From PFJX01 sp031426735 (GTDB lineage: Bacteria > Pseudomonadota > Gammaproteobacteria > Burkholderiales > Thiobacillaceae), in contig JASJPK010000078.1 of NCBI GenBank assembly GCA_031426735.1, forward strand, positions 36,917 through 100,916: a DNA stretch of 64,000 bases, in the 5' to 3' direction. The position numbers were made by a program, and so were the translations under genes. A model generated the notes under the pieces. That model searched no databases. It was not told the origin of the DNA and saw nothing but the letters and a program-made list of their open reading frames with translations. Positions 16,922 to 25,435 of the stretch are shown piece after piece. The number at the start of each line of letters is the position of its first letter. Positions within the stretch are counted from its first letter, which is position 1.

Positions 16922-16980
16922 GCGGAGATTATGGGCTGCATTCTCCGCAGTCGCAAGTCGCCGTACATACTGCGGAGATT
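16906..16980. promoter_or_regulatory. Four CTCCGC/GCGGAG boxes over the fic start
   Basis: Two inverted-repeat pairs. AATCTCCGC (16906-16914) and GCGGAGATT (16922-16930) form a perfect 9-base palindrome with the fic ATG in its 7-base spacer. TTCTCCGCA (16941-16949) and TGCGGAGATT (16971-16980) form a second pair, wider apart. The same sequence in four copies around a start suggests an operator, perhaps for the Fic protein's own C-terminal helix-turn-helix; a translation-blocking hairpin is the alternative. The next 290 bases, up to 17270, hold nothing I recognise. Confidence 0.65.
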
Positions 16981-17270
16981 GACGGGACTATCCGCCACGG
17001 CGATAACTCTCACATTTTCTAGAACGTGTGGTGGCCGCATAGAGCCGTCCGATGTCGCTTGCGATGGCTCTGACACACCCCCAGCCAAAACGCTGCAGCC
17101 CCCCCAAACCAGCGCAGTGCGCAAGGCTGAAATTAATGCAATTGCGAGTTTGTCGAACATTTTGACCAGATTGTGCAGCACTCAAGGGTCTGAGCTTGCC
17201 AATACCAAGGCCTGCTTCATTTTAATGAGACAGCTCAGTGCCTTCCAACCCAGGCGGTGTTTGACCTTTT

Positions 17271-18038
17271 TCATAATTTGCGAAGCCATGTTTTGATTAC
17301 ATGCCACAAAAAAATTGGTGCAGATACAAACATCCGACGCCACAAGCGTCGAGGCTGCTGTATGAGACGAGGCAACCACTCCAATCCCAAGCGTTGAAAC
17401 ACTGGATGCGAGCGTTTTACCTGTCCAGCATAGAAATCGAATACCGCGCCGATCGCCGCCGCAAACTTCACGTTAAGCCGCGCACGATTCTCGAAAATCC
17501 ATTTCTCCTGCTTTGGCGCCGTCATGCCCACCCAGAGCACATCAGGCTCGACAGCGTTAATCGCATTGATCATCTCATCAAGCTCGGCGGGGGAATAACT
17601 TGGCTTGAACGGCGGCGAATACGTCCCGACAACCCGAACACGCGGGCAATCCATTGCCATACGTTTACGAATCTTGGCCAACGTCGCTTCAGTCGCCCCA
17701 AGAAAAAACACGCTCATTCCACCGACTGCGTTCATCCGCAGGTGCAACTCGGTGAAAACATCAGAACCGGTTACACGCTTGCGTATCCTTCCGCCCAAGA
17801 TGCGAGAAGCCATCACGACGCCAGCCCCATCCGGCACCAGCCAGTTTGCGTCCTGGAGTGCCCGGTTAAAAAGCCCATCGTTCAAGGCCCCTGCATAAGA
17901 ATGAGGATTTAGGCAGGCTAACCAAGCGCAGCGCTCAGCAGGAATGGGAGAGGCGCAGAGATGGGCAAAAATGCTTTCCGCGCACTCATCAATCGAAAAC
18001 ACATCGACCGCATAGCCAAGTATTTTCTCCTTCATCAT
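17271..18038 (-). CDS. WecG/TagA/CpsF family glycosyltransferase
   Basis: Membrane-associated GT26 enzyme of 255 residues that adds the second sugar (commonly N-acetylmannosaminuronic acid or a related sugar) to a lipid-linked GlcNAc. Family blocks seen are NPHSYAGALND, LVPDGAGVVMASRILG (about 67-82), FLGATEATLAKI and VGMTAPKQEKWI. It would act directly after WecA, so together they may set the base of the repeat unit. The ATG at 18038 has GGAG upstream, with a second ATG directly following. The sugar donor cannot be inferred. Confidence 0.92.
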   Translation of the reverse strand: MMKEKILGYAVDVFSIDECAESIFAHLCASPIPAERCAWLACLNPHSYAGALNDGLFNRALQDANWLVPDGAGVVMASRILGGRIRKRVTGSDVFTELHLRMNAVGGMSVFFLGATEATLAKIRKRMAMDCPRVRVVGTYSPPFKPSYSPAELDEMINAINAVEPDVLWVGMTAPKQEKWIFENRARLNVKFAAAIGAVFDFYAGQVKRSHPVFQRLGLEWLPRLIQQPRRLWRRMFVSAPIFLWHVIKTWLRKL

Positions 18039-18448
18039 TTATCTCCATCCATCCCCACGTTACCTTTCAGCTAAATAGCAATAGGCAAAAATATCCTGAA
18101 AAACTGTCTTTCATACAAATATCCGGGGCATAACTGACACATCACAGACGATGAAACGCGGCACCAATAACTTCCAGAATTACGCCTAGGATCTGAAACT
18201 TACATATACCCTACTCGCCCAGTCGTTGATTCGCTTACACAAACAAAGGAACTGGTTGATGCCCTGAATTACTTCTCCGTCCATCAGTTCTGACACGGTT
18301 TCAATCCTATTGCGGAAATAACGTAAAGCCATCTCCCCAAATGTTGATCAAGCGCTTGGCAATTGACTCAGCGACAAGCTGGCTTACATCTCGGCACGCC
18401 AAGAAAATCTTCAATCTACAGTGAGGACGTCTCCTCACATACGTGGTC
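18039..18448. other. 410-base AT-rich gap, no gene recognised
   Basis: Between the WecG-like gene and the epimerase. It is more AT-rich than either neighbour and full of stops in all frames. I see no tRNA, repeat or recognisable protein fragment. It may be left over from rearrangement of the glycan locus or hold a promoter for the two-gene tail. Confidence 0.5.
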
Positions 18449-19606
18449 TCATTTGATTTCACGCGTTACGCCGCGCATCAAGCCCCGTTCCTTCATCTCG
18501 GAAAGGGAGCGCTCGTAGGCGCTACTCGTAGGCCCCTGCGTAGCCGCCCATGCGGAAAAGCGCTGGATACCCTCGGCAAAATCGATTTTTGGGTGATAGC
18601 CGAGAAGCCTTGAAATCTTGGTCAAATCGGCAAAGTTGTGTCGGATATCGCCAAGACGGAAGTCACCACTGATTCTGCTTGGAGTATCGGTTCCAAAGGC
18701 CTTGAGCAGATACTCCACCACAGTTAGCACTGTTGTCTGAATGCCTGAACCTACATTGAAGACGTGACCAGGTGCGTTAACGTCTTCGATGGCACGCACA
18801 GTTGCGTCCACAGCGTCGTCGATGAAGACAAAATCACGGCTTTCCAATCCATCCTCAAAGATATTGATGGTGCGACCTTGCATGATCAAATTAGAAAAGA
18901 TCGACAGGATGCCGGTGTAGGGATTGCTTAGCGATTGACCTGGGCCGTAAACATTCTGATAACGCAGCGCTACCGGCTCGATTCCGATCAGCGGGCACAC
19001 TGTCATCACCAGTTGTTCCTGTACCTGCTTGGTAATGCCGTAGACCGAGGACGGGTGGATCAGTGATTCTTCATCTGTAGCCACAAGGGTCAGTGGCATC
19101 TTGGACGTCTCATCGTAAAGTTCGAATCGCCCGGCCTGTAGATCGGCCTCATTGCGGTGACGCGGAAAAACCGGGCGGCCCGCAGCATTCAGATATTTAC
19201 CCTCGCCATAGATCGAGCGCGACGAAGCGACAACCATACGCTTGATCCCGTGATCTCGACGAGCGCTCAAAATGTCGAGCATCATCGCCGTAGCCTGAAT
19301 GTTAACGCTGGTGTAGTGGTCAACCATATACATCGATTGGCCAGTGCCAGTTTCTGCAGCAAAGTGGACCACCACGTCCTGCCCGGCGAGCGCTTCTTCC
19401 ATCGACTCGCGGGAACAAACCGAACTGTGGATGAAATGCACCTTGTCACGAATTGCTTGGAACAGTGGTGATAGCTCGGGGTCGCTGCCATGTATCTGTT
19501 CCGAAAGATTGTCGAGCACGGTAATCTCGTAGCCCTTTGCGTGTAGTGCGGCGACTAGGTTAGAGCCTATAAAACCGGCTCCACCGGTGATGAGGATGCG
19601 GGTCAT
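18449..19606 (-). CDS. NAD-dependent sugar-nucleotide epimerase/dehydratase
   Basis: Extended short-chain dehydrogenase of 385 residues. It has the Rossmann motif GGAGFIGSN at the N-terminus, SSRSIYG for the catalytic serine region, a YGITK catalytic Tyr-Lys pair and the YQNVYGPGQ substrate block. Overall it resembles dTDP- or UDP-hexose 4-epimerases of O-antigen loci (WbiB-like). ATG 19606 is favoured; an ATG four codons upstream is possible. The substrate is not clear from the sequence. Confidence 0.88.
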   Translation of the reverse strand: MTRILITGGAGFIGSNLVAALHAKGYEITVLDNLSEQIHGSDPELSPLFQAIRDKVHFIHSSVCSRESMEEALAGQDVVVHFAAETGTGQSMYMVDHYTSVNIQATAMMLDILSARRDHGIKRMVVASSRSIYGEGKYLNAAGRPVFPRHRNEADLQAGRFELYDETSKMPLTLVATDEESLIHPSSVYGITKQVQEQLVMTVCPLIGIEPVALRYQNVYGPGQSLSNPYTGILSIFSNLIMQGRTINIFEDGLESRDFVFIDDAVDATVRAIEDVNAPGHVFNVGSGIQTTVLTVVEYLLKAFGTDTPSRISGDFRLGDIRHNFADLTKISRLLGYHPKIDFAEGIQRFSAWAATQGPTSSAYERSLSEMKERGLMRGVTREIK

Positions 19607-19727
19607 GCGGAATCTCATGCAATGGTTGCAGCCGGTGCCGCCGGGATGGCGGTGTCAGCCAAATGAATTTCAAGGAAGGTAGCTGGTACGATAAGTAGAC
19701 ACCGTTTCTGCCTGGGCCTACCCCCAC

Positions 19728-20705
19728 TCATATTGGCTCTTGTTCGGGAATAGGTTCTAGCCCTAGCAGCTGCCGCGTGAAGTTTTGGATATGGTATTCA
19801 GAGAAATTGGTGACCGGATCGGCCAGTGGGGTACACAGAAAGTCCTCAACACCACTGAAATCCAATGCCTCAAAGACATGAATGCGGTCAGGGCTGTAAA
19901 AAGGCTCGCGTTTCACCCAAGCATTGTTGGTCACGATCTTTTTTCCGGTACAAAGGTTTTCCATCATGCGCATCGTCTGGCCCGATTGCGCATGATTAGC
20001 GAAGTCAAAGACGGCGTGAGAAGTCTCAATCATCTCGCGAAAGTCACCAGGCGCAATCGAGCGCAAACAGACTCCAGTGGGTCGTATCCCCGAAGTCATG
20101 AACTGTGACCAAACTACGGGGCTGATCTTCAGATGCTGGCGAAAGGTTAGCCCCTTGGCGTCACAATAGGCTCGAAAGGCCTGAACCGCCTCATAGCGTT
20201 GTTGTTTGACAATATTGCCCACCATAAAGAGAGAACCCAGTTGCGCTCGGTCACGGCGGAGTCCCTGCATAGAACGCTGGCAGAAGAGCGGCAGGTAGCC
20301 GAAGCCGTGTTCTTCTGCGTCTTTCCGGTCGAAAGTCAATACCCGGTCAAATAACGGTGCCTGTGGGGTGTAGTCGTGGATTGTCAGCGCGTCCCAGTTG
20401 TAAAGTGTGAACTCCGCTTCCTTCTGCACCTCACGCAGTTGGGCGAGGTTATTCAGGCTAATCTGGTGAGCTTGCAGGAAGACCACCTTGTCATAGCTCA
20501 CCCCCTTCGAGCGACAGATCGCTTCCGCATGATGTGCCTCCGCGTATTTCTCGTAGCCTGAGCGCGCGGCGGTGCGCACTACCTTGAAAAAGAGATTCCG
20601 AGGCTGGATGTCAACATAAGTAACTGAAGCCCCGAGTGCCTCCATCTCGGCAATAATGCTACGAGTATAGGTGTGGTAGTCGAGGCCGAAAAATAGGATG
20701 TTCAT
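19728..20705 (-). CDS. Putative glycosyltransferase (CgeB-like)
   Basis: The 325-residue product begins MNILFFGLDYHTYTRS and has a C-terminal part with NHAQSGQTMRMMENLCTGKK, the pattern of GT-B enzymes of the CgeB/spore-coat and LPS core type in which the conserved E sits in the nucleotide-sugar pocket. No signal or membrane helix is seen, so it probably acts at the cytoplasmic face. The ATG at 20705 overlaps nothing and follows the wzy stop by 13 bases. The sugar added is unknown. Confidence 0.72.
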   Translation of the reverse strand: MNILFFGLDYHTYTRSIIAEMEALGASVTYVDIQPRNLFFKVVRTAARSGYEKYAEAHHAEAICRSKGVSYDKVVFLQAHQISLNNLAQLREVQKEAEFTLYNWDALTIHDYTPQAPLFDRVLTFDRKDAEEHGFGYLPLFCQRSMQGLRRDRAQLGSLFMVGNIVKQQRYEAVQAFRAYCDAKGLTFRQHLKISPVVWSQFMTSGIRPTGVCLRSIAPGDFREMIETSHAVFDFANHAQSGQTMRMMENLCTGKKIVTNNAWVKREPFYSPDRIHVFEALDFSGVEDFLCTPLADPVTNFSEYHIQNFTRQLLGLEPIPEQEPI

Positions 20706-20718
20706 ATCCCCACACACT

Positions 20719-21996
20719 TCAGGTAACGTCAACCACGTTTACATTCCGCACGTGATTTTTCATCTTGTATGAGCCCGCACCAACACGTTCGAGTGGGAAG
20801 AATCTAATCAAACCCGAAAGCACAAACAAGAAAACAAAAGGTGAATAAAATAACGGTTCAGTTGACATGCTACCCACAAGAACAATGAAAAAAAGTATTC
20901 GGTGTTTCGGAAAAATCCGCTGCTTGTAGGTTAGAAATAGCACCGCCGCTGCCCATAATAAGCCAGTCGAATAGGCAAGTATCAGAACACCATTAGTTTG
21001 ACCACGGTCAGTAATCAACGGCGTATCTATGCCATATGGGTTTGCGCTCGCTATCGAAAGATAAGTTTCCGGATTAAAACCGATACCAAATGGATGCGCC
21101 AATGCAACTGCTATTCCATTCTGTGTATCAAAACTTCTGGAAAGGAATGACCCAGACTTCTCGCCAACGACCTTATCCTCGACCACAATGGAAGCAAAAT
21201 TGACATAAAATAACATCGCCGGAAGAACCATGGTGATAAGTATAATCTTACCGAGCGCTCCTTGGCCCCTGTTAATGAATGCAAAATAAGCTATCTGCAA
21301 ACCGGCAATAACCACCCCCGTTGTAGAAAGCGTCAGAATCACGCCTAACAAAGCCAATGCCGCCCACAGATAACGCCTGGCGTAAAATAAAAAATAATGC
21401 AGAGCGATATTGAGGTAGATCTGGTAAACGCCCGGCTCCCAAAATAGCCCTTGGCTTCTGTAAATTCCCAGATATTGTTCTTCCATACCAAAGAAAACAA
21501 GAAATCGAAAAGACTTAATAATGGATGGATCTCCGGCGAAAAGATTAAAGGCAAAAGTCACGACCAACCAGTTCAAATATCCATGTAACATAAAAAACAT
21601 CAGGACTGCCACGAACGTCCTTTCGAAATTTGACTGGCGAATGACTATGTAATTCAGAAGCAGGAGCGCGGTAAGAATGTCATGAAAACGATACACAATG
21701 AAAACAATATCGCCAATATCTTGCAAAACTGTAAAGCTATATATCAGATAAACAAAAACAAAAACAAATGCCTTTGCAATTTTCCTAGAGAAGCGAAAGG
21801 CTATGCGGCGCAACAAAATATACTGCAAGACAACATTAAGACTTGCAAGCGCAAATATATTAAAATACTGGACAACCCCACTAAGAAGAATTATGACAAC
21901 AAAGGCGAAAAATAAAACCCAATCGACATTACCAGTCGCTTTGCCAATTTTATAAGTTGCACCCGCACATTCCGGGGTGTTTGGTATTTTAAACAT
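20719..21996 (-). CDS. wzy: O-antigen/capsule polymerase Wzy-like
   Basis: A 425-residue membrane protein with 10-12 predicted helices and a larger periplasmic loop around residues 260-320. The block SQGLFWEPGVYQIYLNIAL resembles the O-antigen ligase/polymerase family. It is the only protein of this type in the locus, next to wzx. Base composition is markedly AT-rich compared with the flanking genome, typical of exchanged wzy genes. It should join repeat units in the periplasm; a ligase role cannot be excluded by sequence alone. Confidence 0.82.
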   Translation of the reverse strand: MFKIPNTPECAGATYKIGKATGNVDWVLFFAFVVIILLSGVVQYFNIFALASLNVVLQYILLRRIAFRFSRKIAKAFVFVFVYLIYSFTVLQDIGDIVFIVYRFHDILTALLLLNYIVIRQSNFERTFVAVLMFFMLHGYLNWLVVTFAFNLFAGDPSIIKSFRFLVFFGMEEQYLGIYRSQGLFWEPGVYQIYLNIALHYFLFYARRYLWAALALLGVILTLSTTGVVIAGLQIAYFAFINRGQGALGKIILITMVLPAMLFYVNFASIVVEDKVVGEKSGSFLSRSFDTQNGIAVALAHPFGIGFNPETYLSIASANPYGIDTPLITDRGQTNGVLILAYSTGLLWAAAVLFLTYKQRIFPKHRILFFIVLVGSMSTEPLFYSPFVFLFVLSGLIRFFPLERVGAGSYKMKNHVRNVNVVDVT

Positions 21997-22627
21997 GGTC
22001 GATTAAGAATGCGCCATCCGTCCGTGTCCGGCGCCAACACTTCACCGACGAGTCGTATCGCTTCACGATTCGAGCAGGCGCCCCAACTGCAACGCAGAAA
22101 TCAGGGATGTCCGTCCTGACAACTGACATTGCTCCAATTACGCAGTTTCGGCCAATTTTTGCACCGATAACGCAGGCACCATGGCCTATCCACGAACCTT
22201 CACCAATTTCGACAGAAGAAAGTTGTTCAACAGGTTGTTCGAAAATAGGGATAGTAGGGTCATCGAATCGATGACTATTGTCCGCAATGTAGACGTTGTT
22301 TGCCGTCATAACTCGCTTCCCGATCACTATGCGACCAGTGGCATAAATATGATTGAAGCGCCCAAGGCGGACCCCATCTGAAATTATCAATTCTGATCGC
22401 TGGCCATTCAGGATAGTACGTACAGCGAGATAGGAATGTGCCCCCACCAAGACATCAGAACCGAGGTGGATATTTTTTGCGCCCTCAATCCCTTCCGGGA
22501 ACAGAATGTTGCAGCGAGGGCCGAATGAGGCGAACCTCCAACCAACAAGCAATCTGAACAATCTACTGTATATAATATTGCGCAACCGGAAGGGCGCCAG
22601 TAGATAGCGTCCATTATTTGGTTTCAT
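21989..22627 (-). CDS. Left-handed beta-helix acetyltransferase
   Basis: The 212-residue product has hexapeptide repeats typical of trimeric acetyl-CoA transferases (for example IGEGSWIGHGACVIGAKIG) and the VVGAPARIVKRY-type ending (here AVGAPARIVKRY). Its start overlaps the upstream stop (ATGA) and its own stop overlaps the wzy start by eight bases. It likely O-acetylates a sugar of the glycan. One of several acyltransferases here that could supply the missing LegH step. Confidence 0.88.
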   Translation of the reverse strand: MKPNNGRYLLAPFRLRNIIYSRLFRLLVGWRFASFGPRCNILFPEGIEGAKNIHLGSDVLVGAHSYLAVRTILNGQRSELIISDGVRLGRFNHIYATGRIVIGKRVMTANNVYIADNSHRFDDPTIPIFEQPVEQLSSVEIGEGSWIGHGACVIGAKIGRNCVIGAMSVVRTDIPDFCVAVGAPARIVKRYDSSVKCWRRTRTDGAFLIDHV

Positions 22628-23517
22628 ACGCTCGCCCATTTCGCCATTAGCGCCTTTATTTCCGCCTCACTGTAGAAATGCCGAACAATTTCCGTACCGT
22701 ATATCTGAACAAGTTTTTCTTGCGAAAGACGGTACGATTTCTTAAGAGTCTCGTAGAATATAGCTTCAGATTTCTCACTACTTTCATTGAAGCGAAACTG
22801 GGGGTCCACGTCGACACCAATAAATTCGGAAAGGGCCTTTTCAAACACCCTATCCATTGCTTCGACTTTCAAAATAAGCAGATGCCTGCGATTATCGATC
22901 CTATGAATTGAGTACCCTCGCACAGGATCAAATGGAAAAGTGGTAATGTGACGACCTATATGCCCAAAAAAATCTGTAGCGAACCAATCCTCGTAAAACA
23001 TATGGCCACTCTGCTCAATTTGCTGTATCACAGCAGCCATGGGCGTGTTGTGGATATCAATCTGGTTTGCTAGGTAGTTTTGGATTACGTTTGAAAGATC
23101 TCGTGCAATTGGGTCTCGCATCATGCAAATGTAGTAAACCTGCCGATCATGCTCCTCAATGTGCTGCAGTGCGGGCTTGGCCAGTCGAATGTTCCGTGCG
23201 AAGTTGGAGCCCGGTAAACGCTTGGAGAGCCACTCGTTTGAAAGAAAATGATTGTGGAATATTCTGCGAAATGGAAAAGACTTAATGAGTGAATAATAAA
23301 TAGAAGACGAACCCACCTTTCCCATCGTGTACACAATTATGGTCTTATCGGAAATGGCACGATGTCGCCGTAAAGTCGTGAGGGGGCGCGCCAAGGCCAA
23401 AGCCCGAAAACGAATCTGCTGCCATACTTTGAGCGCAAGTTGCTTCACGCCACCATGAAGTAAATCATTAAGCGAATAAGAAGCGCGCTGCTTGCTTATT
23501 TCAGTTTTATTTTTCAT
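22624..23517 (-). CDS. Sulfotransferase-like capsule protein
   Basis: The 297-residue product has VYTMGKVGSSSIYYSL near residue 62, which fits the 5'-phosphosulfate-binding loop of sulfotransferases, and MMRDPIARDLSN near 133, which fits the 3'-phosphate loop. The family is annotated as putative capsular polysaccharide synthesis proteins. It could sulfate a sugar. AT-rich like wzy. The start is uncertain among ATG 23517, 23532 and 23544; I use 23517, which overlaps the end of the acetyltransferase gene least. Confidence 0.7.
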   Translation of the reverse strand: MKNKTEISKQRASYSLNDLLHGGVKQLALKVWQQIRFRALALARPLTTLRRHRAISDKTIIVYTMGKVGSSSIYYSLIKSFPFRRIFHNHFLSNEWLSKRLPGSNFARNIRLAKPALQHIEEHDRQVYYICMMRDPIARDLSNVIQNYLANQIDIHNTPMAAVIQQIEQSGHMFYEDWFATDFFGHIGRHITTFPFDPVRGYSIHRIDNRRHLLILKVEAMDRVFEKALSEFIGVDVDPQFRFNESSEKSEAIFYETLKKSYRLSQEKLVQIYGTEIVRHFYSEAEIKALMAKWASV

Positions 23518-24121
23518 CAATGCTCGTTCCATATTTACGTGCAAAGTCCTCCGTCATACGGAACTCTTCCAGACGTTCCGACAGTGTACGGTCAGGCCAA
23601 TCCCACCAGCGGCTACGCTGTAGCGCCTCGGCGATCTCCGGCGAGAAGCGGCGTTTCAGCGGGCGAGCCGGGACGCCGCCGACGATGGTGTAGGGCTCAA
23701 CGTCACGCGTTACGACGGAATTCGCTGCCACTACCGCACCGTCCCCGATGGTTACGCCGCGCATAACAATCGAATTCATGCCGATCCACACGTCGTTGCC
23801 AATTACAGGGGGGACCTTCTGCGCCTCCTGTTTGGTCACGACCGCAAGACCACCATAGGCAGGAGATACTGGGAACGGATGGGTCGTCACCGCTGACAGG
23901 TCGTGATCACCCGGTCCAATTACTACCTGCCGAGCGATCGAGCAGTACTTGCCGATCCAAGCCGCTTCGACATAGGAGCGCGGTCCGCTGATGTAGGAGA
24001 AATCTCCATGGACCACATCTGCACCAACCTCCGCCCCCCGCCGGACGATGGCCCGATGCCCGGTTCGGGCGCGAGGTGATACGCCCATGCCCTCCACAGG
24101 AGTATTTCGCAGCTGGTTCAT
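23507..24121 (-). CDS. CatB-like O-acetyltransferase
   Basis: The 204-residue product is a hexapeptide-repeat acetyltransferase of the xenobiotic/CatB type. It has SYIEGP-like repeats, the catalytic-histidine region GDHDLSAVTTHPF, IGNDVWIGMNSIVMRGVTIG and VVGGVPARPLKRRF. It should form a trimer that uses acetyl-CoA to acetylate a sugar hydroxyl or amine. It lies after wzx and overlaps the next gene start. Such proteins occur in O-antigen loci as sugar acetylases rather than antibiotic-resistance enzymes. Confidence 0.9.
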   Translation of the reverse strand: MNQLRNTPVEGMGVSPRARTGHRAIVRRGAEVGADVVHGDFSYISGPRSYVEAAWIGKYCSIARQVVIGPGDHDLSAVTTHPFPVSPAYGGLAVVTKQEAQKVPPVIGNDVWIGMNSIVMRGVTIGDGAVVAANSVVTRDVEPYTIVGGVPARPLKRRFSPEIAEALQRSRWWDWPDRTLSERLEEFRMTEDFARKYGTSIDEK

Positions 24122-24181
24122 TACTTGCCACCTAGATCCAAGAGCGCAGCGGACCAACGAGTCGCCGTAATAACTCGCGCA

Positions 24182-25435
24182 TTACGCAGATCCTATGTTG
24201 TTGCTCTGACGACGCTGTACCTGCAAGAGCAGTATCGTTCCCGGCAGAGTGGCGAGGCCGCGCGCAATCAGCACGGAAACAAGATTGAAATGACCTGCCA
24301 CCCAGAACAGCGTGAGACCGACGCAGAAGAGGCTCAGTGTCATAAGGCCAGACACTAACAGCGGGCGCATTTCTCCCGAGGAGTAAAGCACCATCGACGC
24401 TATATTTTGTAACGTGAATAGCACCAGCCCCGGTAACGCATAGTAAACCAACGCAGCGCTGTCTGTGAAAGCAGGTAGGAACCGCTCTATGATTGTCGGC
24501 ATCAAGAACACGGTGACCAGCACAGCCAGCAATAAATAGGCTAGCAGGTCGCGCTGGTGGCGACGAATGAGGGTCATCAGCAGCTGATGATCATGTGCAA
24601 CGTAGGCCCGTTTGGCCTGTGGAAAATTGGCGTTCAGCAGGGCGGCCGGGATCAAGCCAAAGAAAGTCGTGTACATCAGCACGATGTAAAGCTCTCCGAG
24701 CGCTTCGGAGCCAAGGATAGCCGCAATAGACCACCGCTCAACTTGATGCATGAGCAATACGGCTAAGCCGCTGAGGAAGGGCATCAAACCGAGGCGAAAG
24801 AGGAGACGCAGTGTCTCTCGGTGCACCCCCAGTGACCGAGGTCGCAGATTCGGATCAAGCACTATCGCCGCAAAAGCGACGATCAACGGTTGCAGCAACA
24901 ACGACGCTAGCGCCGCGCTTAACCCGTAGTCGAGCGAAATGAAGGCCGCCAAGAGCGAGATCAGAACCGCCGCGGCGTTGATCAGGTTAGAGCGCCCAAG
25001 ATGACCGTCGGCAATCAATGCGTTATTCATCCACGTCGAAGCAAGGGTGGCGATGCCCGCGGCGAACCCGAATGCCAGCGTCCCGGGCCACACCACGTCA
25101 GCGAGTACACCTGTCGTCTGAAACACGAATGTCAAAATGATCGCAACGGGTATCAATGCGAGGATGCCCGTCGCCATCAGTTCCACGATCCGTCGGTTTA
25201 CGTCGCGGTTACGGGCTGCATATTGATTGTAGGCGCCGTTGATCATGCCGAACTGCACAAAACCCACCAGCATGATCAGTGTGCTCATCAGCGTGATCTG
25301 CCCCAGGGAGGCGAGATCAAGCGATTTCATGAAGAAGAGGTTGCGCGCAAAGGCAAGCAGGCTGACGAGAATCGTCACAACCACATAGCGGTACCTTGGA
25401 TTGATCAATTTATGAAAAAGTGAGTGCATATTCAT
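24182..25435 (-). CDS. wzx: Polysaccharide flippase Wzx
   Basis: The 417-residue protein has 12 predicted membrane helices and belongs by profile to the MOP/PST flippase superfamily. It probably moves the undecaprenyl-linked repeat unit across the inner membrane. The ATG shares one base with the upstream stop (TAATG). Together with wzy and the Wzz-like protein this defines a Wzx/Wzy-dependent pathway. Confidence 0.88.
   Translation of the reverse strand: MNMHSLFHKLINPRYRYVVVTILVSLLAFARNLFFMKSLDLASLGQITLMSTLIMLVGFVQFGMINGAYNQYAARNRDVNRRIVELMATGILALIPVAIILTFVFQTTGVLADVVWPGTLAFGFAAGIATLASTWMNNALIADGHLGRSNLINAAAVLISLLAAFISLDYGLSAALASLLLQPLIVAFAAIVLDPNLRPRSLGVHRETLRLLFRLGLMPFLSGLAVLLMHQVERWSIAAILGSEALGELYIVLMYTTFFGLIPAALLNANFPQAKRAYVAHDHQLLMTLIRRHQRDLLAYLLLAVLVTVFLMPTIIERFLPAFTDSAALVYYALPGLVLFTLQNIASMVLYSSGEMRPLLVSGLMTLSLFCVGLTLFWVAGHFNLVSVLIARGLATLPGTILLLQVQRRQSNNIGSA

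Noticed and set aside
16918..17181. An 87-codon minus-strand frame upstream of fic
   Set aside because: It overlaps the palindromic boxes and the fic start and shows no ribosome-binding site or recognised family.
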